In this document: piece after piece, positions 34,090-43,024 of the stretch
How the letters are laid out: every line of letters begins with the position of its first letter
Position numbering within the stretch: the stretch's first letter is position 1
Notes under the pieces: generated by a model
Told to the model about the DNA's origin: nothing
Database searches by the model: none
What the model saw: the letters and a program-made list of their open reading frames with translations, nothing else
Translations under genes and position numbers: made by a program
Origin: Anderseniella sp039978075
GTDB taxonomy: Bacteria > Pseudomonadota > Alphaproteobacteria > Rhizobiales > Aestuariivirgaceae
Length of the DNA: 64,000 nucleotides
Assembly: GCA_039978075.1 (NCBI GenBank)
Contig: JBDWCA010000005.1
Span: 62,001-126,000, forward strand
Reading direction: 5' to 3'

Positions 34090-34840
34090 CCCTCCTTCCA
34101 TGTTCCCCCTGTTATCAGGCCGTCGGCGCTTTCGGGCTCAAGACAGGGATACCGCTTCGGGTGAGCTGAGCGATGTTGCCCTGGTCCGCGGCGAGCCGGG
34201 TGCCGGGCGGGGCTCGCACTGTGCAGGTGCGCGCTCAGCTTCACCTCCAGATAAATTTTCCCGCGCCAGGCACACAACGGGAGATGCGGCTGATGACTGT
34301 GACCTGATGGCACGTATCTCAGATGGCGACGCGACGGCCATGAAAACCCTGTTTGCGCGCCACCAGCCCGGCGTCTTCCGGTTCGTTGAACGCATCTTGC
34401 GTAACCCGGCCATTGCCGAGGAACTGACCAATGAGGTGTTTCTGGAAGTATGGCGCGGTGCGCGCAATTTCCAGGGCCGCTCATCCGTTTCGACCTGGAT
34501 TCTGGCGATCGCCCACAACCGGTCGTGCAATGTCTTGAGAAAGCGGCGTGAACTGTGCTGGAACGAGGACCACGCGGCGCAGATCCCGGATCAACGGGAC
34601 GACCCGGAGATCGTCAGCCAGAAAGCCGACAAGAGTGCGCTGTTGCGCAAATGCTCCGACGCGCTTGCGCCGCTGCACCGCGAGATTATCGACCTCGTCT
34701 ACTATCACGAGATGTCGATCAGAGAGGCAAGCGAGGTTCTCAGCGTTCCTGAAGGAACAGTGAAAGCCAGGTTGTTCAACGCCCGCAAGAAGCTTCAGAA
34801 GCTGTTAACTGCGGCAGGTGTGGATCGAGGTTGGCCATGA
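34076..34840 (+). CDS. ECF-type RNA polymerase sigma factor
   Basis: A 254-residue sigma-70 family factor. After an N-terminal extension of about 75 residues unlike usual ECF sigmas, region 2 appears as ARHQPGVFRFVERILRNPAIAEELTNEVFLEVW and FQGRSSVSTWILAIAHN, and region 4 as LHREIIDLVYYHEMSIREAS with EGTVKARLFNARKKL. It would direct RNA polymerase to promoters such as the shared GTGACTAAC elements nearby. GGAGG precedes the chosen ATG; a TTG further upstream is possible. The stop overlaps the next start (ATGA). Confidence 0.9.
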   Translation: MSTFDPPSMFPLLSGRRRFRAQDRDTASGELSDVALVRGEPGAGRGSHCAGARSASPPDKFSRARHTTGDAADDCDLMARISDGDATAMKTLFARHQPGVFRFVERILRNPAIAEELTNEVFLEVWRGARNFQGRSSVSTWILAIAHNRSCNVLRKRRELCWNEDHAAQIPDQRDDPEIVSQKADKSALLRKCSDALAPLHREIIDLVYYHEMSIREASEVLSVPEGTVKARLFNARKKLQKLLTAAGVDRGWP

Positions 34841-35505
34841 ATTCAAGCAAAGATATTTTATCGGGACATGACGAGATCGAAATGCTCCTGCCGTGGTACG
34901 TGACCGGCAAACTCGAACCTGAGGACATTGCCCGCGTCGACGCCTATCTGGCTACGCATGCGGATATGCAGGAACGGCTGGACCAGATTGGCAAGGAACG
35001 CAACGAGACGCTGCATCTCAATGAAATAGCCGCCGCGAAACCGCGTACGACCCCCGACGAATTTGTAACGGAGGTTATCGCGGGCAAGGAAGAGCAGGCG
35101 CCGGGTCTGTGGTGTCGGTTCAGGCATCTGATGTCGGCACCCGCCTCGGGAGCGGTTGGTTGGGTCGGTGCCGCGGCAGCGCTGACAATCTTCGCACAAG
35201 GTGCGGCCATATTCCTGTTGGCGCAACCGGAGCCGGTCCAGGGCTACCGGGAAGCGTCCGGCGTATCGCAGGGCGTTGCAGCGGGAACGTTCGTACTGGT
35301 CCGTTTCGCCGACACGGCATCGGCGACGGATATTGCCGGCCTTCTGACTGACCTGGATATGGCAATCACTGAAGGACCCAGGGCAGGGCGGTTGTTCAAG
35401 GTTCGCATTGGTCCGGCCGGTCTCGGCAAGAGTGAGCGTGAGCGGTTGCTCGCGGCATTGTCGGGGCGTCCGGACCTGGTGAAATTTGTTACGGAAACGA
35501 GATGA
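34837..35505 (+). CDS. Probable membrane-bound anti-sigma factor
   Basis: A 222-residue protein coupled (ATGA) to the sigma gene. The N-terminal 80 residues resemble an anti-sigma domain (EMLLPWYVTGKLEPEDIARVDAYL), without the zinc-binding HxxxCxxC. One transmembrane helix lies at about 108-128 (VGWVGAAAALTIFAQGAAIF). The periplasmic part includes VRFADTASATDIAGLL, which could sense or be cleaved. In this context it most likely sequesters the sigma factor until an envelope signal or the neighbouring protease releases it. Confidence 0.78.
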   Translation: MNSSKDILSGHDEIEMLLPWYVTGKLEPEDIARVDAYLATHADMQERLDQIGKERNETLHLNEIAAAKPRTTPDEFVTEVIAGKEEQAPGLWCRFRHLMSAPASGAVGWVGAAAALTIFAQGAAIFLLAQPEPVQGYREASGVSQGVAAGTFVLVRFADTASATDIAGLLTDLDMAITEGPRAGRLFKVRIGPAGLGKSERERLLAALSGRPDLVKFVTETR

Positions 35506-37184
35506 GCAGCGTCATGACAAGTTCCGCACATTCTGAAAGCAGCAACCGCGTGACGCTCTTGTGTGTACTGGCCTCGATGCTTGTTTGTCTGCTTACAGGG
35601 CGCAGCGGGACGGCCGGGGCAGCGACGATTCCGGTCCGGTTGCTGCAGGGCTCCGCGATTTACGACGGAACGGTTCTTCAGCCGATCCTGGTTTCACGCA
35701 GATGGAGACTGCGCATGCGCAAACGTTTTCGGCGCCATGGGCTTCGCCGTATTCACCGTTTGAGGAAGAAGAAGCGTTACAGGCGCAGACATCGCAGGCA
35801 CAAGAAGCCGGTTGTGGCGATGAAGAAGCGGCACAAAGTGTCAGCACATCTGATTTGCATCGGAGGAAGGGTGAAAGCCCGGCGCTGCCGTTGCCCGGGA
35901 AAGACAGTTCGCTTCAAAATCCGCCGCCGGGTGTACGGCTGCATGCCTGCCGGCAAACGTCCTGTGCTCCCCGGTGTTGTGAATTCGGTGCCCGGCCAGC
36001 CGGGCGATACGGCCCCGGCAAGGGTCAGTCGGCCTGTTGCCGCGGACATTACGGCCCCAAGCTCGGTCGCCCGGGACGTGCTGGTGATGATGCGCCGATC
36101 TGCCAGGGCGGCTGACGCAGACGCGGTGGCCAGGGAATTTCGGCTTGAGATCACCGGCCGGTGGGTACTTGATATGATGGATACCCGGTTGGTGCGTTAC
36201 CGGATTCGCGACAAGCGCACGGTTACCCAGGTGATCGCCGCACTGCGCAATGATCCCAGGGTTGGCGCGCCGCAACCCAATTACCGGTATCGCCCGCAGA
36301 CCGGCGTCCGAAAACTGCCGCCAACTGATCTGCAGTATGCACTCGACAAGACCGGTATCATGTCGGCGCATTCGCTCACGCGGGGCCGTGGCGCGCGCAT
36401 AGCGATCATCGATTCCGGTATCGACGTGACCCATCCCGACCTGGCCAATGCGGTTGCGGCATCATTTCAGGTCGCCGGTAAAGCCGCAGCCCGGCCCGGC
36501 GATCACGGCACAGCCATTGCCGGCATTATCAGGGCGCGAGGGCAGATACGCGGTGTTGCGCCTGAAGCGGTATTGCTGGATGTAAATGTGTTCCGCTCAT
36601 CCGGATCAAAAGAGCCCGCATTTGCCACGACTGCAAGTATTCTGCGCGGCCTTGACTGGGCCTTGTCCCGGCGCGCCCGGATCATCAATATGAGCCTTGC
36701 CGGACCGAATGACCCCATGTTGCAGCAGGCAATCATCGCTGCCTACCGCAACCGGGCGATCATGGTGGCGGCTGCGGGCAATGGCGGCGCAAACGCCCCG
36801 TCGGCCTTTCCGGCGGCCTATGAGCAAGTCATTGCTGTCACGGCCACCGATGTTGCCGACCGCATCTACGGGTCTGCAAACCAGGGTAACTATATTGCGG
36901 TCGCTGCGCCGGGTGTCGATATTCTGGCACCGGCACTTAAGCACGCCCATCTGCTGCAGACCGGCACATCTTTTGCCGCCGCCCATGTCAGCGGCATAAT
37001 TGCGCTGATTGTCGGACGCACCCCGAAACTGACGGCCCGGGCGGTGCTGCGGGTACTTGGCGAAACGGCTGGTGATCTCGGCCGGCCGGGTTGGGACGAA
37101 ACGTTCGGGGCGGGCCGGGTCAACGCTTTCAAATCACTGAAACTGATAGCTAAATCGAAACAAGCGTCATGGTATCTCAAATGA
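35502..37184 (+). CDS. Secreted S8 family subtilisin-like serine protease
   Basis: A 560-residue protease. After a signal/anchor segment (about 15-45) comes a striking basic segment (about 65-110) composed largely of Arg, His and Lys, then a Cys motif (CIGGRVKARRCRCPGK). An I9-like propeptide (about 185-265) precedes the catalytic domain with D304 (AIIDSGIDV), H335 (GDHGTAIAG) and S490 (TGTSFAAAH). The triad is complete. It starts on an ATGA overlap with the anti-sigma gene. It may process the giant Cys-rich protein or the anti-sigma factor; that is inference. Confidence 0.92.
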   Translation: MSSVMTSSAHSESSNRVTLLCVLASMLVCLLTGRSGTAGAATIPVRLLQGSAIYDGTVLQPILVSRRWRLRMRKRFRRHGLRRIHRLRKKKRYRRRHRRHKKPVVAMKKRHKVSAHLICIGGRVKARRCRCPGKTVRFKIRRRVYGCMPAGKRPVLPGVVNSVPGQPGDTAPARVSRPVAADITAPSSVARDVLVMMRRSARAADADAVAREFRLEITGRWVLDMMDTRLVRYRIRDKRTVTQVIAALRNDPRVGAPQPNYRYRPQTGVRKLPPTDLQYALDKTGIMSAHSLTRGRGARIAIIDSGIDVTHPDLANAVAASFQVAGKAAARPGDHGTAIAGIIRARGQIRGVAPEAVLLDVNVFRSSGSKEPAFATTASILRGLDWALSRRARIINMSLAGPNDPMLQQAIIAAYRNRAIMVAAAGNGGANAPSAFPAAYEQVIAVTATDVADRIYGSANQGNYIAVAAPGVDILAPALKHAHLLQTGTSFAAAHVSGIIALIVGRTPKLTARAVLRVLGETAGDLGRPGWDETFGAGRVNAFKSLKLIAKSKQASWYLK

Positions 37185-38659
37185 TAGATACACCAATCCT
37201 CATCCTGGGGGCCGGACCGACCGGCCTGATGTTATCGGCGCAATTGCTCCGCTATGATGCGCCGCATGTCATCGTCGACCGTAAGCCGGGCGTCACCGAA
37301 GTCAGCAAGGCCCTGGCCGTGCAGGCCCGGACGCTTGAACAATACCGCCAACTCGGAATCGCGGAAACCGCCATTGAAGATGGTTTCATGGCCGGGAGCG
37401 CACGGTTCATCATCAATGGTCGTGTCAGGGCAACCGCCCGGTTCGGCGAAATAGGCGCCGGGCTCAGCCCCTATCCATATCTGTTCATTCTTGAGCAATC
37501 ACGCAATGAGGCATTGCTGCTGGATCACATCACGTCAAGTGGTGGTGCAGTTCAGTGGTCAACGGAAGTAACTGATCTGCAAAGTCATTCTGAAGGTTAC
37601 ACCGGCACATTGAAACGCCCGGACGGGACATCTGAGCGGTTCCAGTGCCGATACCTGGTCGGATGCGGCGGCGCCAGCAGTCCGGTCCGGCATTTCCTCA
37701 ACACGCCGTTTCGGGGTGCAACCAATGAACAGTCGTTCTTTGTGGCCGATATCAACCTGGAGGTGGACCTGGAAAAACACGGCCTGCTTCTGGTCTTCAA
37801 TCAAAGCGAGTTTTTTGCATTTTTCCCGATGTCGGGACGCAACCACTATCGGGCAATCGGGGTTCTGCCGCCATCGATTGCCGACCAGGACGATTTCCCC
37901 TTCGACTTGTTGAAGACCCATATCGAGGAAAATCTCGGCTTTCCTGCAAGCATCACCAGTCATTCATGGTATTCCGCCTATAGGGTCCATCACCGGATTG
38001 CAGACTGTTTTCGCTCGGGAGATGCTTTCCTCGTGGGTGACGCTGCGCACATCCACAGCCCGGCCGGCGGGCAGGGCATGAACACGGGACTTGGTGACGC
38101 GGTCAATCTGGGCTGGAAACTTGCAGGAGTGGTCAATGGATGGGCGGGCCCGGACCTGTTGAACTCCTATAATGAAGAACGCCGGCCGTTTGGCGTGCGG
38201 CTGGTTCACACAACCGACCGGGCATTCACCATGCTGGTGTCGAAATCACAGCTTGCCGAGTTCGTCCGGACCCGCATTCTACCGCACTGGCTGAGTACCG
38301 TACTGCGCTTTCACAAAACCCGCCGGCTGTTGTTCAAAACCATTTCGCAGACGGTCATTGATTATCGCAAAAGTTCGCTGAGCGACGGATCTGGTTCACG
38401 CTCAATTCGAAGCGGTGATCGGTTTCCCTGGTTTGAATGGGAGGGCGGAAACAGCTTTGAGTGGCTTGCAAATCCGGGATACGTCGTGCTCCGGCTTGAC
38501 TGTGCGGAGTCATGCGAAATTGCAGGCTGGACCGGTCCGGTTACTACAATCGAAGTTACAGGAAAATCCGCCGTGGCTGCCGAGAACGCCGGATTGCCAA
38601 ACCGGGGCGTTGTGGTTGTTCGGCCGGATATGCATGTGGCGCACATTCTTGCGGGTTGA
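37181..38659 (+). CDS. FAD-dependent aromatic monooxygenase (PheA/TfdB/UbiH-like)
   Basis: A group A flavoprotein hydroxylase of 492 residues. The FAD-binding motif is LILGAGPTGLMLSAQLLR at the N-terminus and the GD motif is FLVGDAAHIHSPAGGQGMNTG near residue 280. The C-terminal thioredoxin-like domain is short. It would use NAD(P)H and O2 to hydroxylate a phenolic or polyketide-like substrate. An ATGA overlap with the subtilase stop, the pattern of the preceding junctions, favours the ATG at 37181 over one at 37169. Its place in a sigma/protease operon is unexpected. Confidence 0.88.
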   Translation: MIDTPILILGAGPTGLMLSAQLLRYDAPHVIVDRKPGVTEVSKALAVQARTLEQYRQLGIAETAIEDGFMAGSARFIINGRVRATARFGEIGAGLSPYPYLFILEQSRNEALLLDHITSSGGAVQWSTEVTDLQSHSEGYTGTLKRPDGTSERFQCRYLVGCGGASSPVRHFLNTPFRGATNEQSFFVADINLEVDLEKHGLLLVFNQSEFFAFFPMSGRNHYRAIGVLPPSIADQDDFPFDLLKTHIEENLGFPASITSHSWYSAYRVHHRIADCFRSGDAFLVGDAAHIHSPAGGQGMNTGLGDAVNLGWKLAGVVNGWAGPDLLNSYNEERRPFGVRLVHTTDRAFTMLVSKSQLAEFVRTRILPHWLSTVLRFHKTRRLLFKTISQTVIDYRKSSLSDGSGSRSIRSGDRFPWFEWEGGNSFEWLANPGYVVLRLDCAESCEIAGWTGPVTTIEVTGKSAVAAENAGLPNRGVVVVRPDMHVAHILAG

Positions 38660-38852
38660 TAATTGTGCGGCAGCCGTGACAGATAACGCCGACCTGCCGG
38701 TTCACCGATTTTACAGAATTGTTAACTTTTGAAGTTCAAACTTTCCGCTGGGGAAGATCCGCCCGATCGGCGTGCTCTGACAACCGAAAAGACGGCACAC
38801 AAGAAGATTTCTGCAGCAGAGCATCTGCCGACCTTGAGAAAGGTTGAGAAAG

Positions 38853-39062
38853 ATGATTGTGCTTGTCATGTCTGTGTGCCTCCTCGCCGAGGCCAACACC
38901 TGTAAAAATGTCCACCTGACCTATTCAGCCCAGTCGGTTACGCCCATGCAATGCCTGATGGGCGGGCAGGCGCAGATCGCGCAATGGACCAATGGCCATC
39001 CGAAGTGGCGGGTTAAGCGCTGGAAATGTGCTCCTGCCACGCAGATCGCCAAAGACATCTGA
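38853..39062 (+). CDS. Small exported cysteine-containing protein
   Basis: A 69-residue protein with a short signal-like N-terminus (MIVLVMSVCLLAEANTC). The rest, VTPMQCLMGGQAQIAQW then HPKWRVKRWKCAPA, matches a family of small hypothetical proteins that I recall as common in Hyphomicrobiales, with cysteines at about 17, 34 and 59. GAGAAAG precedes the ATG. Function unknown. Confidence 0.65.
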   Translation: MIVLVMSVCLLAEANTCKNVHLTYSAQSVTPMQCLMGGQAQIAQWTNGHPKWRVKRWKCAPATQIAKDI

Positions 39063-39879
39063 GCGATCGGATACATTGACGGCTGCAGTGCAGAAGCCCG
39101 ATGGAGCGAACCGCCGGTCATCGTGACCGGAGCCGCGGAAACCGGACCTCCGGCGGTCCGACGAATGATCTCGGAGCAATGCCACCTCAGACAGAACTTT
39201 GTTCATGATCCTAAACGGACCAGTCATTCTGTTTGACCATGTGTCCGCTTTGGAAGGAAACGCGGACTAAAATGACTATAAGCGGTAAGCTCTGGTTCTG
39301 ACCCAACTCCGACATCGGAGTGCAGTGCCGCGGATGGCAGCTATGAGCCCAAAGCGGACATTCACCCGATTGTTCCAGACAGCAACAATGCGCCATAAAT
39401 CGCCGTAGCAGAATTCTTATCGCATGAGTGAATGCCCCCTTTCGGACGTTTCAATCGACCTGCGACGATGTCCGTTTGCAGCTGAAAGCTGCCATGATTC
39501 TGACGGGCACTGATGGCTCATTGCGGGCTTTGTTACTTGTGTTCGCCATTTTGGACACTCAACATGAAACCGCTAATCTCTATAATTGTACCGCTGGGTG
39601 GCGCATAGGATGGGAGCTTTACAATGGCAGCCCCTTGAGCCAGATTATGAACAAGGAACAGGATCAAGATTTCAGACACAGGCCAGCGTTACCGAAGCCT
39701 TTTCCTATTGCAGGAAACCTTGATCGGAGAAGGTGAGGCACAGGTTCGAGAAGCTTGCGGCTTGCAATATGGACCTTGTTCGATGGGAGGTTGTACCCGA
39801 CGGCATGCACCTTCGTGCAGTTGAAACGCCGCAAATTTTTGGCGCCCTCCTAAACAAGACTTTTCGAAGTTTCTTCTTG
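39063..39879. repeat. Gene-free stretch with decayed GTCCGC/GCGGAC repeats
   Basis: 817 bases without a supportable gene. GTCCGCTTTGG at 39243-39253 is inverted as CCAAAGCGGAC at 39349-39359, and further scraps (GATGTCCGTTTGCAGCTGAAAG near 39470) follow. I associate similar TGTCCGCTTT...AAAGCGGACA intergenic sequences with rhizobial genomes. A related scrap lies at 42410-42465. This looks like a graveyard of such elements. Confidence 0.5.
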
Positions 39880-40290
39880 ATGACCAGAAATAAGACAACA
39901 GCATTTTTTATCTACTCTGCGCTGACAGCCATCGTGGCGAGTGAAGCCTCGGCTACTGGCGATGGAGAAGGCGAGTGGCGCAAGTACTCCCGGGAATTGA
40001 ATGGCGATGTCTATTTTTTTGATAGTTCACGCGTGAAAAGGATCAAAAATTTACATAGAGTTTGGAGCAGGGTCCGGTACAAAACGTCCGTCATGGGGGC
40101 ATCAAGTTATCAAAGTCTATTGGAAATCGACTGCTCTGAACGTACGGAGAGAATATTGCAGAACACATTTTTCTCGGACAAGCACTGGAAAAATCCTGCG
40201 ATGAACACCGACACGACGGAAAAGCCAAAGCGTCAAATACCGAAGGGCTCAGCGATGGAGCGCCTTTCCGGAATCTTGTGCAATCAATAA
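39880..40290 (+). CDS. Exported protein resembling surface-adhesin protein E family
   Basis: A 136-residue protein with an N-terminal hydrophobic segment (AFFIYSALTAIVASEASA) acting as signal. The mature part contains WRKYSRELNGDVYFFDSSRVKRI, RVWSRVRY, and LLEIDCSERTERIL, the pattern of the surface-adhesin protein E-like domain found in many small exported proteins. Base composition is poorer in GC than neighbouring operons. The ATG at 39880 is chosen because the upstream in-frame region has no signal-like character. Role unknown. Confidence 0.68.
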   Translation: MTRNKTTAFFIYSALTAIVASEASATGDGEGEWRKYSRELNGDVYFFDSSRVKRIKNLHRVWSRVRYKTSVMGASSYQSLLEIDCSERTERILQNTFFSDKHWKNPAMNTDTTEKPKRQIPKGSAMERLSGILCNQ

Positions 40291-40347
40291 AATGTTTTGG
40301 TAGCTGAGCCTTCGCCACCGAGATATCGCGCTAAACCTATTCGAAAA

Positions 40348-40379
40348 AACACCCGCGCCATTTCTGTGGCGCGGGTGTT
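40348..40379. terminator. Bidirectional rho-independent terminator
   Basis: Perfect 13-base arms (40348-40360, 40367-40379) around a TTTCTG loop, with an A-run on the left (a T-run for minus-strand transcripts) and ATTTTT on the right. It ends both the PQQ dehydrogenase unit and the convergent exported-protein gene. Confidence 0.9.
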
Positions 40380-40392
40380 CATTTTTGCAGAA

Positions 40393-41715
40393 TTACTTCA
40401 TGCTTTCCGCTGTCACTTTGTATATTTCGCCTGCATCAACAGAAACGTAAAGCGCGTTATCTGGCCCCATGACCAGACCACGAAATCTCTTCGAGAACCC
40501 GATAGGCATTCTTGTGATGCCATTGATTCCCAAGCCATCAGGAGTGAGGCTGATCATGTCAATTCTCGAGCCTGGTGGTGTGCCACCAAAACCGATACCC
40601 ATGATGCCGACCACCAAGCGGCCCTCGTAGATACCCCAGTTGCTACCTTTGAGGAAAGCGGCAGAGCCGGTTCCCTGGGAGAACCCGTTATTGTTCCATG
40701 AAGCCGGCATCAAGTCTTTGAAGCGAGTGTCGCTCATTGGGGTGTACGCAGCACGCACCGCGGGGTCCATTCCCTCTTTCTGATTTGGCTCGTAGCCACA
40801 GTACTGGTCCGGGCACTCACCTCTGCCGCCTGTGTTCTGCGCGGGGTCCCAACCGGCATTGCCGCCATTGACAAGAGCGGTGATTTCATCGTTATGCCAC
40901 GGGCCATGTTCAGCCGTGAACGCTTTGCCGTCGCTTGGGCGGAAGTCTATGCCCTGAACGTTTCTATGCCCATACGTGTATATGCGCTTGTCAAAGCCTT
41001 CGGGCGGATTGTTGTCCGGGTGAGGATTACCGTCCATATCGATCCGCAGAACCTTACCACACAGTAGCTTTGGATCCTGAGGACAAACTCCTCTGTGACG
41101 GTCGCCACCAGCTACCCAAAGATAGCCTCCAGGCCCAACGCGAAGTCTGCCGCCATTGTGAGCGCCCGGGTCACCAAAAGGCTGATTGGACTTGAACGGT
41201 TTATACTGAATGTCAGTTACGATATCCGTCCGGTCAGAGACGCTCTTGAGGTCATCGCTGACCTTGAACCTCATGACGATGTTGCCGTCGCATCTTTCAA
41301 AATTGGTTTTGCAGCCATCGCCGCGATACTTCATCGAAGACGAGTAGAGGTAGAGGATGCGGTTCTTGGCGAAATGCCTATCTGGAACCACGCCAAGCAT
41401 ACCAGCTTGCGCTTCACAAAAAAGGTCATCGCCAGTGGCGGCATAGCCTGAGGACCCTTTCACGCCATACAGTGCATTAACGGTTCCATCTTTGGTTCTG
41501 ACAGAGAGACCTTTGCATTTTTCGGTGTAGAACATCGTGCCGTCCGGCAGGAAAGCCATGTCCCAGGGATTCTCTAATCCTTTCAAAACAATCGTTGTAT
41601 TGATCTTAGGTACGTCCATGCCTTCGTGACCGTCTGCCTGGGCAGCCAAAGGCACACCGAAGATCAAGGCAGACGCCAAGGCTCCGGATAAAAAACTACT
41701 AGATATTTTTTTCAT
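40393..41715 (-). CDS. Periplasmic PQQ-dependent sugar dehydrogenase-like protein
   Basis: A 440-residue exported protein (signal MKKISSSFLSGALASALIFG, cleavage near AQADG). The six-bladed propeller of the soluble glucose/aldose dehydrogenase family is suggested by GLENPWDMAFLPDGTMFYTE, then GDPGAHNGGRLRVGPGGYLWVA, YTYGHRNVQGIDF and EHGPWHNDEIT, which carry the conserved cofactor-contacting His and Arg. It would oxidise sugars or aldehydes in the periplasm with PQQ and pass electrons to the cytochrome c encoded ten bases upstream. GGGAGAG supports the ATG at 41715. GC content is lower than the surrounding operons. Confidence 0.85.
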   Translation of the reverse strand: MKKISSSFLSGALASALIFGVPLAAQADGHEGMDVPKINTTIVLKGLENPWDMAFLPDGTMFYTEKCKGLSVRTKDGTVNALYGVKGSSGYAATGDDLFCEAQAGMLGVVPDRHFAKNRILYLYSSSMKYRGDGCKTNFERCDGNIVMRFKVSDDLKSVSDRTDIVTDIQYKPFKSNQPFGDPGAHNGGRLRVGPGGYLWVAGGDRHRGVCPQDPKLLCGKVLRIDMDGNPHPDNNPPEGFDKRIYTYGHRNVQGIDFRPSDGKAFTAEHGPWHNDEITALVNGGNAGWDPAQNTGGRGECPDQYCGYEPNQKEGMDPAVRAAYTPMSDTRFKDLMPASWNNNGFSQGTGSAAFLKGSNWGIYEGRLVVGIMGIGFGGTPPGSRIDMISLTPDGLGINGITRMPIGFSKRFRGLVMGPDNALYVSVDAGEIYKVTAESMK

Positions 41716-41725
41716 TTTTCTCTCC

Positions 41726-42052
41726 CTATTCAACAACGTACTTCGCATCTTTCAGATACACCGCCAAATTTGCAATTTCCTCATCAGTCAATGGCTTGGC
41801 CATCGGAATCATGAGGAATGAGTTTGAGCCTTGTTCTATTCCTTTTCTGTAGGCCTCTAATTTGGCAGTCGTATATGAAATCTCTTGGCCAGAAACTTTT
41901 GGATAACTGGCTACGCCTTTTCCGGCTGGTCCATGGCAGTTAATACAAGTTTCGTTATATCTGGTTTCCCCTAATGCCTTGTCGGCACTGTACGCAGTTT
42001 GAGGAGAGATTAACGCTGTTAAAACCAATAGTGTACCGGAAAATCTCAACAA
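41726..42052 (-). CDS. Class I c-type cytochrome
   Basis: A 108-residue monoheme cytochrome c with signal peptide (cleavage near AYSAD). The heme site is CINCH and the distal methionine is likely in MIPMAKPLTDEE. Small cytochromes of the c552/c553 type accept electrons from periplasmic dehydrogenases. It is the first gene of a two-gene unit with the PQQ dehydrogenase, which makes it the probable electron acceptor. AT-rich codon use stands out from the local background. Confidence 0.9.
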   Translation of the reverse strand: MLRFSGTLLVLTALISPQTAYSADKALGETRYNETCINCHGPAGKGVASYPKVSGQEISYTTAKLEAYRKGIEQGSNSFLMIPMAKPLTDEEIANLAVYLKDAKYVVE

Positions 42053-42486
42053 GATGCGCTCCTCGAAATTAGTAAGTGCTGTAAGTGTTTGAAATAGAGG
42101 GAGAAAAATCAGCGCATTTCCCCCCGAAACGAACCAGCAAGCATTGTACGGTGAAAGATTCAGGTAGTTGAGTCAAGGCGCCTCACGATTGTACCTTGGT
42201 CCCAAATCGTTTCACCCAGTCGTTGGTGTTAGTTGATACGAGCGTCGAGGTTATATGAATTTTTCAACTCCTGGCCGCTCCCTGAAGTGCTGCCATCCCA
42301 ACATTTGTTTGTTCTGCATTCAGAAACGGACAAGGGCGTCGGCACTCAGTGATGTCCGGAAACAGCGCAGGGCCGAAGTCCGGCAGATGCAGCCGCATGA
42401 CCGCTTGGGGGTCAAGAGCGGACATTAGTGCACTGATGTTCCTGGTCGCTTTGTCCGCTTATCACCTGGTGGTTGACCAGCATGAA
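42053..42486. other. Gene-free stretch with repeat remnants
   Basis: 434 bases with no supportable gene. The right part contains AGAGCGGACATTAG (about 42415) and GCTTTGTCCGCTTA (about 42452), scraps of the same GTCCGC/GCGGAC family seen near 39.3 kb. The left part should contain the promoter of the cytochrome gene. Confidence 0.4.
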
Positions 42487-42513
42487 AAAACCCCGGCGCA
42501 TGGCCGGGGTTTT
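42487..42513 (-). terminator. Rho-independent terminator of rplM-rpsI
   Basis: Stem CCCCGGC with GCCGGGG around GCATG, flanked by A and T runs; in the minus-strand transcript it lies 25 bases after the rpsI stop and ends in a T-run. Confidence 0.88.
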
Positions 42514-42537
42514 GAAACTCGTGTAAGGCTGTGCAGC

Positions 42538-43020
42538 TTAACGTTTCGAGAACTGGAAGCTGCGGCGGGCCTTGGCCTTGCCGTACTTTTTACGCTCAAC
42601 GACACGCGAGTCACGGGTCAGGAAGCCGCCGCTCTTGAGAGCGGGGCGAAGCGCCGGTTCAAAATAGGTCAGTGCCTTGGAGATGCCGTGACGCACTGCA
42701 CCGGCCTGGCCGGACAGACCGCCGCCGCCAACCGTGCAGACGATGTCGAACTCGTCCTTGCGTTCACACGCTTCCAGCGGCTGCTGGATGATCATGCGCA
42801 GGGTAGGGCGGGCGAAATAGGTTTCGATTTCACGGCCATTGACGGTGATCTTGCCGTTGCCGCGTTTGATCCAGACGCGGGCGACCGCGTCCTTGCGCTT
42901 GCCGGTCGCGTAGGAGCGGCCCAGGGCATCAATTTTCGGCTCGGCGGGTGCTGCTGCAGCTTCAGGCGTCGCGCCCATTGCTGCGCCGAGGTCTTCCAGT
43001 GTGGTGATTTCTTCAGCCAT
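42538..43020 (-). CDS. rpsI: 30S ribosomal protein S9
   Basis: A 160-residue S9 with the alphaproteobacterial N-terminal extension (EAAAAPAEPKI). The core is unmistakable: GRSYATGKRKDAVARVWIK, then GGGLSGQAGAVRHGISKAL and the C-terminal KKYGKAKARRSFQFSKR, whose last arginine reaches the P-site tRNA. It follows rplM after four bases, the universal order, and ends at a terminator. Confidence 0.98.
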   Translation of the reverse strand: MAEEITTLEDLGAAMGATPEAAAAPAEPKIDALGRSYATGKRKDAVARVWIKRGNGKITVNGREIETYFARPTLRMIIQQPLEACERKDEFDIVCTVGGGGLSGQAGAVRHGISKALTYFEPALRPALKSGGFLTRDSRVVERKKYGKAKARRSFQFSKR

Positions 43021-43024
43021 TGCC

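Noticed and set aside
39428..39736. 102-codon plus-strand frame in the repeat-rich gap
   Set aside because: No ribosome site, no protein-like composition, and it overlaps decayed repeat sequence.
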